Notes under the pieces: generated by a model
What the model saw: only the letters and a program-made list of their open reading frames with translations
What the model was told of the DNA's origin: nothing
Databases searched by the model: none
Shown here: positions 16,506-26,736 of the stretch, piece by piece
Layout of the letters: each line of letters starts with the position of its first letter
Numbering within the stretch: the stretch's first letter is position 1
Program-made: the position numbers and the translations under genes
Source of the DNA: an uncultured Prolixibacteraceae bacterium
GTDB lineage: Bacteria > Bacteroidota > Bacteroidia > Bacteroidales > Prolixibacteraceae
Assembly: GCA_913063265.1 (NCBI GenBank)
Contig: CAJXZG010000007.1
Coordinates: forward strand, 37,310 to 101,309
Direction of reading: 5' to 3'
Length of the DNA stretch: 64,000 nt

Positions 16506-18827
16506 ATGAAACTAATTTCTTATTTTACATCCTTTTTTTATAGGAAAAAGCCTAACAGGTATGTAAATATTATAGGCCTGACCGTGGCATTTGCTGTCTT
16601 TATTTTTATCCTTCTTTTTGTTAATAATGAATTGAATTTTGACAAATTTGTTGCAAACGGCGACAGGATATTCCGCATTGAAGAAGGAGAATTCAACCAG
16701 GTACCTTCAGCAATAAGCAAATTGGCTAAACAGAATCTCGACGAAATAGAAAACACTGCTACCGTTAAATCCTTTGATAACCATTGGATAAGTTACAACA
16801 AAAATATCTTCGAAATAGAAGACTTTTGTTTTACTGAGAATTCATTTTTCAAGATATTTCCGATTCCATTTGTAGTGGGAAATCCGGAAACCGCCCTCGA
16901 CGCACCATTTAAAATTGTGTTATCTGAAACCCTTGCAAAGAATATATTTGGCAGTAAAAATCCGATCGGGGAGCTCGTGAACTTTAAAAATGAAGATTAT
17001 TATACCGTAACAGGTGTAATAAAAGACCTTCCTGATTTTCATCTACCTGTTAAAGCCATTGCCTCTTACAAATCGCTTGAGTCAAGATACAATTTACCTG
17101 AATATAATTGGTACTGGGGACTGGTAACATATGTGATGTTAAAAGAAAAACAGAATCCCGATATGGTTGAAGAAAAACTGAATGTTCTATTAAACGAAAA
17201 AAATGAACAATGGGAAGCCAATGGCAGCTCTGTTTTTTTCAGGCCATTTAACGATATTTATCTGTCAAACGATACATATGGGAACGATGAAACCAAACAC
17301 GGGAATGCCTCTTTGCTTATCATTTTAACAGTTATAGGTGTTTTTATTGTATTAATTGCAAGTGTTAATTATATAAACCTTTCTGTTTCTTATGGAATTC
17401 GTAAGTCAAATGACCTAATTGTTCGGAGGATTTTGGGTAGTACAAAGCGAAATTTTATATTCAGCCAAATCCTCCAGTCATGTTTATCGATTTTTATATC
17501 AATATTACTGGCTTTCAGCATCGTTTCAGTTTTTCTTAATTCTTTTGAGAGTTTAATAGGAAAAGAACTTAATGTTGCATCATTCATTAGTATAAAAAAT
17601 GCCTTCATTTTAATTACGGTGATTCTGACTTTATCCATAATTTATGGCTTATTGCCGGCATTAATTTTACTAAAAGTCAATTCGTTTCAATCGGTAAAAA
17701 GTTCCCTGGTCAACACAAAACATTCAGGTTTTAATTCAACCCTTGTCATATTTCAATATGCACTTTCCATAATTCTTATTTGTGGAACGATTATAACGTA
17801 TAAACAACTTAATTATATCAAGAAAAGCGATCTCGGATTTAATAAAGATCAGGTTGTGAGTATAGAATTAACTCCCGAGTTGAAAAAAAATCCCGAAAGG
17901 TTTAAAGAAGAATTAGCAGAAAATTCAAACATACTAGGTGTTTCTTTTGCTTCCAATAACATTACGCAGTTTAATGAATATGCGCTGGGTTTTTCCATTG
18001 ATAACCATGTTCATATTTTTAATAGCGCATTAATCGATCCTGAATTTATTCCATTAATGGAATTTAACCTGATTCAGGGAGAAAATTTTTCCCTGAATAA
18101 AAAAAGCTTGATGACTGAAGGATATATTGCCAATGAAACAGCATGGAATATTTTAAAAAACTCATCATTAAAAGATAAGAATTATGAATTGGACAACAGA
18201 ATATTAATAGGGGTTATAAAGGATTTTCATTTTGAATCATTTCATACCAGGGTAAATCCTTTGATATTTTATGGTGGTAACAATGAAAATTACAACAATG
18301 CTTTTGTTAAACTTACAGGTGGAAATATAAGCCAGGCAATAACACATATCGAAAATACATTTGAAGAATTAGATCCTGAAAGCTTATGTAAATACCATTT
18401 TGTCAACGATGCTGTGAATAACATGTATCATTCTGAAAATGTAATGTCCCGATTACTGGGGATCTTTACCCTGATTGCAATCTTTATCGCGGGAATTGGA
18501 ATAATTTCACTTTCAGCCCTGACGATAGAATCCCGTATTAAAGAAATAGGAATACGAAAAGTTAATGGAGCAAAAGTATCAACCTTGTTGTCAATGTTAA
18601 ACAAGAATTATATTAAGTGGGTTCTTATTGCCTTTGTTATATCTGTTCCCGTTTCGTGGTTTATAATGAATAAATGGTTAAGCAACTTTATGTACAAAAC
18701 CGAACTGAATTGGTGGTTATTTGCCCTGGCAGGGATGTTGGCTTTGGGAATTGCTTTACTTACAGTAAGCTGGCAAAGCTGGCAGGCAGCAACAAGGAAT
18801 CCTGTGGATGCTCTGAAGTATGAATAA
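16506..18827 (+). CDS. MacB/FtsX-type ABC transporter permease (array copy 7)
   Basis: A 773-residue array permease. The first-half signature is degenerate (NDLIVRRILGSTKRNF); the second half has KEIGIRKVNGAKVST. The C-terminal block is slightly diverged (NKWLSNFMYKTELNWW) and the ending is NPVDALKYE rather than NPVEALRYE. No post-stop hairpin follows. Several N-terminal residues are basic (FFYRKKPNRYVN) before helix 1 (IIGLTVAFAVFIFILLF), as in the other copies. Confidence 0.9.
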   Translation: MKLISYFTSFFYRKKPNRYVNIIGLTVAFAVFIFILLFVNNELNFDKFVANGDRIFRIEEGEFNQVPSAISKLAKQNLDEIENTATVKSFDNHWISYNKNIFEIEDFCFTENSFFKIFPIPFVVGNPETALDAPFKIVLSETLAKNIFGSKNPIGELVNFKNEDYYTVTGVIKDLPDFHLPVKAIASYKSLESRYNLPEYNWYWGLVTYVMLKEKQNPDMVEEKLNVLLNEKNEQWEANGSSVFFRPFNDIYLSNDTYGNDETKHGNASLLIILTVIGVFIVLIASVNYINLSVSYGIRKSNDLIVRRILGSTKRNFIFSQILQSCLSIFISILLAFSIVSVFLNSFESLIGKELNVASFISIKNAFILITVILTLSIIYGLLPALILLKVNSFQSVKSSLVNTKHSGFNSTLVIFQYALSIILICGTIITYKQLNYIKKSDLGFNKDQVVSIELTPELKKNPERFKEELAENSNILGVSFASNNITQFNEYALGFSIDNHVHIFNSALIDPEFIPLMEFNLIQGENFSLNKKSLMTEGYIANETAWNILKNSSLKDKNYELDNRILIGVIKDFHFESFHTRVNPLIFYGGNNENYNNAFVKLTGGNISQAITHIENTFEELDPESLCKYHFVNDAVNNMYHSENVMSRLLGIFTLIAIFIAGIGIISLSALTIESRIKEIGIRKVNGAKVSTLLSMLNKNYIKWVLIAFVISVPVSWFIMNKWLSNFMYKTELNWWLFALAGMLALGIALLTVSWQSWQAATRNPVDALKYE

Positions 18828-19045
18828 AAGCGACAAAAAAACATACAGTACTGTAAATATATTTGACACTCTTACTTAATCAAAATAAACATAAAATTCT
18901 CATAATCTGACAATTAAAACAATGGCATCAAATTAGAATAACATTTATACTTTAATAGTATTAAAGGATAAATTTGAAATATATAACATTTAGAAACAGC
19001 TTTCAAAATGTAACATTTCACAATTCAATCCGACATTATTTTGCC

Positions 19046-21394
19046 ATGAAACATCAACTAAAAATCACACTAGCCAACATCAGAAAATCAAGGCACACAT
19101 CTGCTTTGAACCTGATTGGACTCAGCAGCGCTTTTGCAGCATTTATCCTTATCATGCTATATGTATGGAATGAATACCAGTTCGATCGGTATCATGAAAA
19201 TGCTGAAAACATTTACAGGGTTGAGTTCAAGGACCCGGAAGGTAGTAAAACCGGTGTATTTCTTCTTGGACCAACAGGAGAAACCCTGGTTAATGAATTT
19301 TCAAACATTGTTAATTCAACAACCTACATGCCGTGGGGAAAATGGGGAGAGCAGCCCTTCTCCTATGAAAGTAATACAGGAATTCACCGAAGTTATGAAG
19401 ATTATGCATTTGCCGATGAACATTTAACAGAAGTTTTCACATTCGATTTTATTTGTGGTCCTGAGCAACCTTTGTACAATAATGAGACGGCAATGGTGAA
19501 CGAAACTTTTGCCAGAAAGGCCTGGAAAGATGAAGATCCTCTCGGAAAGACAATCAATACAGGTGGAAATAAATATACGGTTACAGCAGTATTCAGAGAC
19601 CTGCCCGAAAACAGCATTTTCACCAGTCCTATTATTTTAAAAATTCCGACAGACGGTTTTATTGGCGAAGCACGTAAAAGCTGGAATGTAACCAATTACC
19701 CACAATTTATCAAAACCACAAAAGGTACGAATGCTGAAGAACTGAGTACAATGATAAACGAAATATCTTCTGTACCTTCAAGATATCGTTTTTTCGATAA
19801 TGGTAAGACAATGGCAGAAATTGTTGCCCGACCTATCAGCGAGCTTAGGTTTACAAAAGAAGTTGCTGAAAACCCATTATTTGGAACCAATAACAAGATG
19901 TTTGTCGATTCTCTTTTTATTGTTGGTATTCTGATCATTCTTGTGGCTATGATTAACTACATCAATTTTGCTACAGCACATTTGCCCAAGCGGATGAAGA
20001 CCTTTAACATCAACCGAATAATTGGAAGCAGCAAGTGGAATTCGGCGGAACAGATGATGCTCGAAACTATCCTTCTGTATACTATGGCATTTGTTATTGC
20101 CCTTACATTGGCATACTATCTCAACAAATCATTTTCTGTACCCGTTTTGGGCTATCAAATTCCATTCGAAAAAAATGTATTTGTGCTTGTCACATCAGCC
20201 ATTATCGCTTTAGTTGGTGCATTTATAGCGGGAATCTATCCGGCAATCGTCAGTACTACAGGAAAACCCATTCAATCATTAAAGAAAACCCAGAGCGGTA
20301 TAAATGAAAACCTGAGAGGTACATTTACTGTATTTCAATTTGCCGCAACAATAGCATTACTTGTTTCTACACTTACCGTGATTAAGCAGGTTCGCTTTAT
20401 GGAAAATACCGATCTGGGATTTAACAAAGAACATACTTTTGTACTGCCTATGTTCACTGAAATCAAGGATAATTATTCAACATTTGAAAATGAAATTCTT
20501 GCAAGCCCTCATATTAAACAAATGACCTGTTCGAGAGCGGTTCCCGGACGAGGTCAGGAGGCAAATGTGTTTACGGTTGATGATCAAAGATGTGCCGTTT
20601 ACGATTGGGCGGTAGGAGACGGTTATATGGAAATGATGGACTTTGATATTATTGAAGGCCGTGGATTTCATAAAAATAGTGAGGCCGATAAAGGGAATTT
20701 CATTTGCAATGAAACAGCTGCCAAAAAATATAACTGGAAACTGGGAACCAAAATAAACGACAAACAGATCGTGGGTATAATGAAAGATTTCAATTTAGTT
20801 TCTTTAAGGGAAACCATTGAACCCTTTGTATTTCACAAAGCATATTCATTGGATGAAACCAGAACTATTAGTTTGAAACTGAATGGAAATAACACCAAAG
20901 AAGCACTTGCAGATATAAAAACTGCTTTTGAAAAGTTTTGTCCTGAAATTCCGTTTAAGGGGCATTTTCTCGACGATGAGCTGAATATGCTTTATGCGAA
21001 AGAGAGTCAACAATCCAAACTGATCACCTTTTTTAGCATATTGTCTGCCATTGTTTCCATGCTTGGCATTCTGGGACTTTCTATTTTCATGTGTCAGCAG
21101 AAAATCAAAGAGATTGGCATACGTAAAGTAAACGGTGCGAAAATTTCTGAAGTATTGATAATGTTGAATAAAAGTTTTGTAAAATGGGTTCTTATTGCAT
21201 TTTGCCTGGCAACTCCAATCGCAGTCTGGTTGATGAAACAATGGCTGAACAATTTTACATTCAAAACAGAATTAAACTGGTGGCTTTTTGCCATTGCCGG
21301 ATTTGTAGCATTGGCGATAGCCCTGTTAACGGTATCCTTTCAGTCGTGGAAGGCCGCTGCAAGAAACCCTGTTGAGGCACTCAGGTATGAATGA
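19046..21394 (+). CDS. MacB/FtsX-type ABC transporter permease (array copy 8)
   Basis: A 782-residue permease. The frame is open to 18974, but the ATG at 19046 (MKHQLKITLANIRKS) gives the paralogues' N-terminus, so it is preferred. The first-half signature is strongly altered (MKTFNINRIIGSSKWN); the second half has KEIGIRKVNGAKISE. The tail is NPVEALRYE. After the stop, the codons at 21416-21436 still read LKALRYE without a stop, a decayed trace of the post-stop duplication. The 218-bp upstream gap is the longest so far in the array and may hold a promoter; no convincing box was found. Confidence 0.9.
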   Translation: MKHQLKITLANIRKSRHTSALNLIGLSSAFAAFILIMLYVWNEYQFDRYHENAENIYRVEFKDPEGSKTGVFLLGPTGETLVNEFSNIVNSTTYMPWGKWGEQPFSYESNTGIHRSYEDYAFADEHLTEVFTFDFICGPEQPLYNNETAMVNETFARKAWKDEDPLGKTINTGGNKYTVTAVFRDLPENSIFTSPIILKIPTDGFIGEARKSWNVTNYPQFIKTTKGTNAEELSTMINEISSVPSRYRFFDNGKTMAEIVARPISELRFTKEVAENPLFGTNNKMFVDSLFIVGILIILVAMINYINFATAHLPKRMKTFNINRIIGSSKWNSAEQMMLETILLYTMAFVIALTLAYYLNKSFSVPVLGYQIPFEKNVFVLVTSAIIALVGAFIAGIYPAIVSTTGKPIQSLKKTQSGINENLRGTFTVFQFAATIALLVSTLTVIKQVRFMENTDLGFNKEHTFVLPMFTEIKDNYSTFENEILASPHIKQMTCSRAVPGRGQEANVFTVDDQRCAVYDWAVGDGYMEMMDFDIIEGRGFHKNSEADKGNFICNETAAKKYNWKLGTKINDKQIVGIMKDFNLVSLRETIEPFVFHKAYSLDETRTISLKLNGNNTKEALADIKTAFEKFCPEIPFKGHFLDDELNMLYAKESQQSKLITFFSILSAIVSMLGILGLSIFMCQQKIKEIGIRKVNGAKISEVLIMLNKSFVKWVLIAFCLATPIAVWLMKQWLNNFTFKTELNWWLFAIAGFVALAIALLTVSFQSWKAAARNPVEALRYE

Positions 21395-21397
21395 CGA

Positions 21398-21436
21398 CAT
21401 CCGAATCCCTGTGTATTGAAGGCACTGCGTTACGAG
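21398..21436 (+). repeat. Decayed post-stop duplicated permease tail
   Basis: The hairpin is no longer recognisable (ATCCGAATCCC is the remaining left side). The codons at 21416-21436 read LKALRYE, matching the permease end, and then continue without a stop. This appears to be an older copy of the elements at 2490, 5490, 7919, 13907 and 16387. Confidence 0.5.
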
Positions 21437-21571
21437 AAGGTTCCTATTATTTTTCAAAAGAAGAACCAGATTGCTGCCATTTTAAATCCGACTTCCATTT
21501 TGACAATAAAGAATTAAAAAACATAATAAATATTAGTAGAAAACCATTTCAATAAAATAAAAAAAATAGCC

Positions 21572-22327
21572 ATGAAACGAATGAACCTGTTTGTTGTTGC
21601 AATCTTTATTGCATTAACTGCTTTTACAAAAACCTATCAGATTGATGAAAAACATCATCATGTTTCAGAAAGCCAATCCATTCTTGTTGATGTTTCGCAT
21701 GGACAAAAATTCTGGAACGATCCAGAGACTATGATTAGTGGTGATTTTAACCGCGTAAATTACCTGAACGATGAACTGGCAAAATCTGTAGAATCCCTGC
21801 ATGCCAAAATTGAATTCATACATAATGAAATCGATACAGATAAATTGAGGGTTTGTGATGCCCTGTTTATTCATGTACCAACTTCGCAATATACTCAATC
21901 CGAAATTAAAGCCATCAACTATTATCTTGAAAAAGGAGGTTCCTTATTCCTGGTTATGGAGGTGGATTACTGGTCAACACTTGAGCAAAGCAATGTTAAT
22001 GACCTGATTGAACCTTTTGGATTGAAGTTTGGTGATCAGATCGATGATCCTACATCTGGGGGGCATACCAAAGCCGGGAATATTACCAGAAAGGCATTGA
22101 AAATACCCTTCCATGGTGGCAGAATCATTGAAGGTGGCATTCCATTTTGCTACAGCGATCATAACAACGAAAATGTGTTTGGGGTCTCTAAAGAACTAAA
22201 AAGTGGTGGAAAAATAATTGCAATGGGAGAAGCCATGGTATCGTTGTTCATGACCAGCTGGAACGGAGTTGATGGATATGAATGCAGTGATTTCATGCAC
22301 TATGCTTTTCATTATTTGCTGAATTGA
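21572..22327 (+). CDS. Exported DUF4350/GldG-like protein
   Basis: A 251-residue protein with an N-terminal signal peptide (MNLFVVAIFIALTAFTKTYQ). The rest resembles the DUF4350/IFT52-GldG fold, a class I glutamine-amidotransferase-like Rossmann domain without the catalytic cysteine. It begins SILVDVSHGQKFW, has the strand-turn CDALFIHVPTSQYTQSEI, then a LEKGGSLFLVME segment, and ends with GGKIIAMGEA. In Bacteroidota such domains accompany ABC transporters, as in GldG of the gliding and secretion apparatus. The gene lies 177 bp after permease copy 8 and 45 bp before an esterase, probably in one transcript. A broken second copy lies at 26385-26590. Confidence 0.65.
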   Translation: MKRMNLFVVAIFIALTAFTKTYQIDEKHHHVSESQSILVDVSHGQKFWNDPETMISGDFNRVNYLNDELAKSVESLHAKIEFIHNEIDTDKLRVCDALFIHVPTSQYTQSEIKAINYYLEKGGSLFLVMEVDYWSTLEQSNVNDLIEPFGLKFGDQIDDPTSGGHTKAGNITRKALKIPFHGGRIIEGGIPFCYSDHNNENVFGVSKELKSGGKIIAMGEAMVSLFMTSWNGVDGYECSDFMHYAFHYLLN

Positions 22328-22372
22328 TCATGTCATAAACGAATAAACCTGTTATAAATAAAAATCAATCCC

Positions 22373-23869
22373 ATGAAAATGAAATCCATACTCTTTTTGA
22401 ACATTATCTGTATATGTTTCCAGAATGCTTTTGCACAGGAAGCCCAAACGATTAACGACACCATTTATTCTGAAGTTTTAAATGAAGAAAGGGAAATCAC
22501 CATCAAACTTCCTGTTTCATATGATCAGGAATCCAATGAAAAATACGATGTAATTTATCTTACCGACGGAGAATGGAATGAATATCCATTTTCCTTCATT
22601 TATAAATTCGCTCAAGACGAAAGCTATGTCCCACCGGCAATCATTGTTTCGGTTAAGAATAAATACATTGACGGAGCCAACCAGAGAGACCGTGATTTTC
22701 TGCCTGTAAAAGTACCCCAACCGGCCATATCGGGTGGAGCAGATAATTTTCTGGATTTTCTTGAGCAGGAACTAATGCCATATATCAACACAAATTATAA
22801 AACCAACGGTCACAATTCATTATACGGCCATTCATATGGTGGACTTTTTACTGCCTATGCCTTGCTTACCAGACCGGCAGTGTTTGATTACTATTATGCC
22901 ACCGACCCTGCATTCTGGTTCAACGATGAATATATCATTCAACTTGCAGGAGAAAAGCTTGAGTCGCTTCCACCAGGAAAAGTTTTCTGGGTTGCCGGGA
23001 TCACCGAAAGTCATAAAGGAATGAAGATTGACAAAATGGATTCGGTTTTGCAGGCAAAAGCACCTGAAAACCTCCATTGGAAAGTTGTTACCTATCCCAA
23101 TGAAAAACATAATTCGGTGCGCCTTAAAGCCATGTACGATGGTATCAAATATGTATATTCAGGCTATACCACCTCTCCGATGATGATTCACCCAATGGGC
23201 GGTACACTTATGCCTGACTCTGCAATAGGTATCTTTATACAAAATCAGGGCAATGCCAGATATACCCTGGACGGAAGTACACCCACTTCTGAATCAATGG
23301 GTATCAGGTCTCTTGATGAAATAAAAGGACCTGTACAATTAAGCGTTAAATCCTTTTCGACCAGCGGTAGGTATGACCATCTTATAAGCGAAGAATTCAA
23401 AACCGGAGAAGCTGTAAAATCTGTAAAAAAAACACGCAAAGCAGAAGCGGGTGGACTCCGTTACTCCTTTTACAAAGGCAGCTTTGAGAAAATCCCGGAT
23501 TTCGATGATATGAAACCTGAACAAAAAGGTATTGCCAACGATACATTCAGAATAAGCAAGTTGGGAGATACTGATTTGGCCTGTTTGTTCGAAGGATATC
23601 TGGAAATCGACCAAACAGGAAATTATATCTTTTTTCTTCGCTCAGATGATGGGTCCAGGTTGTACATCAACGAGCAATTAATCATCAATAATGACGGAAT
23701 AAAAACCCAACCTGAACCCAAATCGTATGTCGTTCCACTTGAAGTAGGATTCCATCAAATTAGGATTGAATATTTTCAATATAAAGATGGAAAGGATTTT
23801 AGTCTGCGCTATGTGAAGCCTAATAGGTATCAGTCAGAACGCATACCCAATAGTAAATTATACCATTGA
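22373..23869 (+). CDS. Exported esterase with CHB_HEX and PA14-like domains
   Basis: A 498-residue exported protein (signal peptide ending near AFAQ). Residues ~30-270 form an alpha/beta-hydrolase of the putative esterase (enterochelin esterase/esterase D) family, with the nucleophile motif GHSYGG (Ser154) and a likely catalytic His in NEKHNS. A short chitobiase/hexosaminidase C-terminal-type module follows (~270-340, YTLDGSTPTSES), then a PA14-like module (~360-498, LRSDDGSRLYINEQLIINNDG in outline). The two extra modules suggest carbohydrate binding. The substrate cannot be read from sequence. It lies 18 bp before permease copy 9, so the two are probably co-transcribed. Confidence 0.75.
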   Translation: MKMKSILFLNIICICFQNAFAQEAQTINDTIYSEVLNEEREITIKLPVSYDQESNEKYDVIYLTDGEWNEYPFSFIYKFAQDESYVPPAIIVSVKNKYIDGANQRDRDFLPVKVPQPAISGGADNFLDFLEQELMPYINTNYKTNGHNSLYGHSYGGLFTAYALLTRPAVFDYYYATDPAFWFNDEYIIQLAGEKLESLPPGKVFWVAGITESHKGMKIDKMDSVLQAKAPENLHWKVVTYPNEKHNSVRLKAMYDGIKYVYSGYTTSPMMIHPMGGTLMPDSAIGIFIQNQGNARYTLDGSTPTSESMGIRSLDEIKGPVQLSVKSFSTSGRYDHLISEEFKTGEAVKSVKKTRKAEAGGLRYSFYKGSFEKIPDFDDMKPEQKGIANDTFRISKLGDTDLACLFEGYLEIDQTGNYIFFLRSDDGSRLYINEQLIINNDGIKTQPEPKSYVVPLEVGFHQIRIEYFQYKDGKDFSLRYVKPNRYQSERIPNSKLYH

Positions 23870-23887
23870 CCAATTAAATCATAAGCT

Positions 23888-26296
23888 GTGTTTCAATTTA
23901 TCCTGACATTTTATCGAAAATATCTCCTGCGGAATAAGCTGAACATCCTGAATATAGCAGGAATGGCTTTTGGGATGTTCACATTTATGTTCATTTATTT
24001 TTATGTTTACTGCGAAAGCAATTACGATCAGTTTTTCGATAACAGCAAAAACATCTATCATGTTTCATTGAATATTCATCGCAATGGGGAAGATTTGTTG
24101 TACTCAAACACCCCTATCAGGCTTGCAGAGGAGGCAAAAGATGAAATTCCGGGAATAAAATCCACAGCACTATACAGTTCTGTTTTAGAAACTGTTATTG
24201 CCAGAATTGGAGAAGAAACATTTTTAAAACCTGAAGTTTTTTATGTCAATTCCGAATTCTTCGATGTGTTTAGTTATAAATCCATTGAGGGAAATTTGAG
24301 CAATGCCCTTTCCGGACCGGGTAAAGCTGTTTTGACCCAAAGTGCCGCGCAAAAATACTTTGGAACAAGCGAAGCGCTGGGAAAGCAAATGGAAATTCTT
24401 CACAGCGATAAAGCACCTCTGTTGGTCACGGTATGTGCAATCATCGAAGACCTTCCCGCAAACAGCAACATCCATTTTGAAGTAGCCTGTCATAAAGATG
24501 ATTACATTGGTTTAATCGGGGATTTTTTCGACAACTGGTATTTTAAAATTAGTCAGTCATATATTGAATTGTATGAGCATGTGGAGCCCGATGAAGTTTT
24601 GGGTTCCCTGAATAAGCTGATTGATAAAAACATGAATGACCATAGCAATGCAAATGCTGATATCGTAACAGCAAATCTTGAAAGAATAAAAGAAAAACAT
24701 TTCCAAAGGAATTATACGCTACAACATCCATCTGAAAAATTTATAAGCAGAAGCTCTCTCATAATTCTTATATCTGTTGGATTCATAACCTTGATTATAT
24801 CATGCCTGAATTTTATCAATTTTATGGTTTTTCAAAGTACCAAATACTTGCGGGAAATTTGTATCAGAAAGGTTAATGGCTCCGGAAAGTCAAGATTATT
24901 TCTCATGCTTCTGAAAGAATCATTATTGCTGTCACTGATCCCAATGCTGCTATCCTATCTGTTCTTCAGAATAGTATCCAATGGTTTGTATCAGCAGTTT
25001 GGATTTACTGTAAACACCATTGAAATAAATTCATCAAAGTTCTGGTTAATCCTTTTCTTCATACTTTTGGGTAGTGCACTGATCTCAACAATCTATCCAA
25101 TGATCAGGTTAACGATAGCTCAACCTGTACAACTTTTGCAAACGACCAGAAACAACAATAAGGGATTCAAAAAAAGTGCTGGTTTGTTTACGATCATTCA
25201 GTTGTCATTGTCAGTCATCCTGATCTCAGGCATCTTCCTTATCAACAGGCAAATAACCTACATCAATGAACAAAATATTGGATTTGACAAGGATAAAATA
25301 CTGGTATTTGCAGCTCCAATTGCAGAAAGCAACATTGCCTACCTTGAAAAAATGGATGTGTTTAAGAATGAGGCAAAAAAAATTCCGGGTGTTCATGCAC
25401 TATCGGCCTCCGCTTCAATTCCCGGAGAAAAACTGATTACCTATGATTTTGGTTTAAAAAACAAGGCAGAATCCATGAATAAGTACCTCGGGCTTTCAGC
25501 AGATGAAGATTTTTTTGAAACTTATGGGATCAAGTTATTGGCAGGAAAAAGCTTCTCTCAAAATCCTGAACTGAGAAACAAGGAAATCATCATCAATAAA
25601 GCCTTGTGTGAAAGACTTGGATTTAATAGTTACGATGAGGCTATTGGGCAGGAAGTCAATCTGAAAAGCGGAATTATTGCCGGTGTTGTTGAGAATTACA
25701 ACCATCTGTCGCTGCATCAGGAAACCAAACCCCTGCTTTTTGAATACAATTTAAACCGGCTGGGCTATTTTTCAGTTAACATTGGCCAAAAAAACCGAAA
25801 AGAAAACATTGCAGCACTTAAAGTACTTTGGGATCAAACATTTATGAACAGTCCCTTTCAGTATTCATACCTGTCTGACAGACTTAATCAACAATACATC
25901 AATGAAAGCAGGCTTGTAAAGATCACATTCCTGTTTACCGTTGTTGCCCTGATCATTACTTTTTTGGGAATCATCATCACCAGTATAAATTTATCAGGTT
26001 TAAGAACAAAAGAGATAGGAATACGTAAGGTGAATGGTGCAAGAATCTCACAGATTGTTGCAATGCTAAACAGTGATATTATCATCTGGGTTGCAATCGC
26101 CATTGTTTTTGCAACTCCTGTTGCCCTGCTCCTGATGAATAATTGGCTCGAAAATTTTGCTTATCAGACAGAAATTGCTTGGTGGATTATCCCGATTTCA
26201 AGTATAGGAGTTTTAGGATTAGCATTGTTCACTGTAAGTATTTACAACTGGTTGGCAGCGACCAGGAATCCTGTCGAAGCTCTCCGATACGAATAG
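23888..26296 (+). CDS. MacB/FtsX-type ABC transporter permease (array copy 9, GTG start)
   Basis: An 802-residue permease whose only sensible start is GTG at 23888 (reading MFQFILTFYRKYLLRNK). This places helix 1 exactly as in the paralogues. It follows the esterase stop by 18 bp. First-half signature REICIRKVNGSGKS; second half KEIGIRKVNGARISQ. The C-terminal block has drifted (NNWLENFAYQTEIAWW) but ends NPVEALRYE. The bases after the stop (ATTCCGAATCTTCCTGGATT, then AATGCACTC) may be a very decayed post-stop element. This is the last permease before a 13-kb accessory stretch. Confidence 0.9.
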   Translation: MFQFILTFYRKYLLRNKLNILNIAGMAFGMFTFMFIYFYVYCESNYDQFFDNSKNIYHVSLNIHRNGEDLLYSNTPIRLAEEAKDEIPGIKSTALYSSVLETVIARIGEETFLKPEVFYVNSEFFDVFSYKSIEGNLSNALSGPGKAVLTQSAAQKYFGTSEALGKQMEILHSDKAPLLVTVCAIIEDLPANSNIHFEVACHKDDYIGLIGDFFDNWYFKISQSYIELYEHVEPDEVLGSLNKLIDKNMNDHSNANADIVTANLERIKEKHFQRNYTLQHPSEKFISRSSLIILISVGFITLIISCLNFINFMVFQSTKYLREICIRKVNGSGKSRLFLMLLKESLLLSLIPMLLSYLFFRIVSNGLYQQFGFTVNTIEINSSKFWLILFFILLGSALISTIYPMIRLTIAQPVQLLQTTRNNNKGFKKSAGLFTIIQLSLSVILISGIFLINRQITYINEQNIGFDKDKILVFAAPIAESNIAYLEKMDVFKNEAKKIPGVHALSASASIPGEKLITYDFGLKNKAESMNKYLGLSADEDFFETYGIKLLAGKSFSQNPELRNKEIIINKALCERLGFNSYDEAIGQEVNLKSGIIAGVVENYNHLSLHQETKPLLFEYNLNRLGYFSVNIGQKNRKENIAALKVLWDQTFMNSPFQYSYLSDRLNQQYINESRLVKITFLFTVVALIITFLGIIITSINLSGLRTKEIGIRKVNGARISQIVAMLNSDIIIWVAIAIVFATPVALLLMNNWLENFAYQTEIAWWIIPISSIGVLGLALFTVSIYNWLAATRNPVEALRYE

Positions 26297-26384
26297 AGGA
26301 TCGATAGATTCCGAATCTTCCTGGATTAATGCACTCTGAAACAAGAGTTCAAAATACTTATTTTATGAAATATTAAAAAACAAA

Positions 26385-26590
26385 AAAACTAAAATAGTGT
26401 TAATCGTTAGCTGTATTTCAATTACAGGCCTGACAAATCCATTACAAACAAAAGAGAATCATAAATCTTCAAATCCAATCCATACAATCCTTATAGTTAT
26501 ATCACATGAAAGAAATTCTGAAACAATCCTGAATCAATGACGGAAGGCGATATTAACCGTATTAAATATCTGACCGTGAATTTATGAATG
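26385..26590 (+). pseudogene. Fragment of a DUF4350/GldG-like gene
   Basis: An untracked remnant of the gene at 21572. One frame reads a hydrophobic start (KIVLIVSCISITGLTN) and then SHERNSETILNQ-stop. A neighbouring frame resumes with MTEGDINRIKYL at 26536, matching SHGQKFWNDPETMISGDFNRVNYL of the intact protein. At least one frameshift and a premature stop separate the pieces, and nothing after this point matches. The rest of the 26297-26736 gap holds nothing else recognisable. Confidence 0.6.
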
Positions 26591-26736
26591 ATGTTTTGAT
26601 GTGGTTACTGAACTAGCCCAATGAGTAGCTGAGTTAAATTAGTAAGTACCTATAATAAAATTAATTAGTAAAAAGAAGTGATCGGATTTTTTTATAAAAT
26701 ACGGATCCTGCAGTGCTTTGTCTATTTTGAAACTGT

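Noticed and set aside
18974..19045. N-terminal extension of permease copy 8
   Set aside because: The 24 extra residues have no counterpart in the other copies; the ATG at 19046 gives the standard start.
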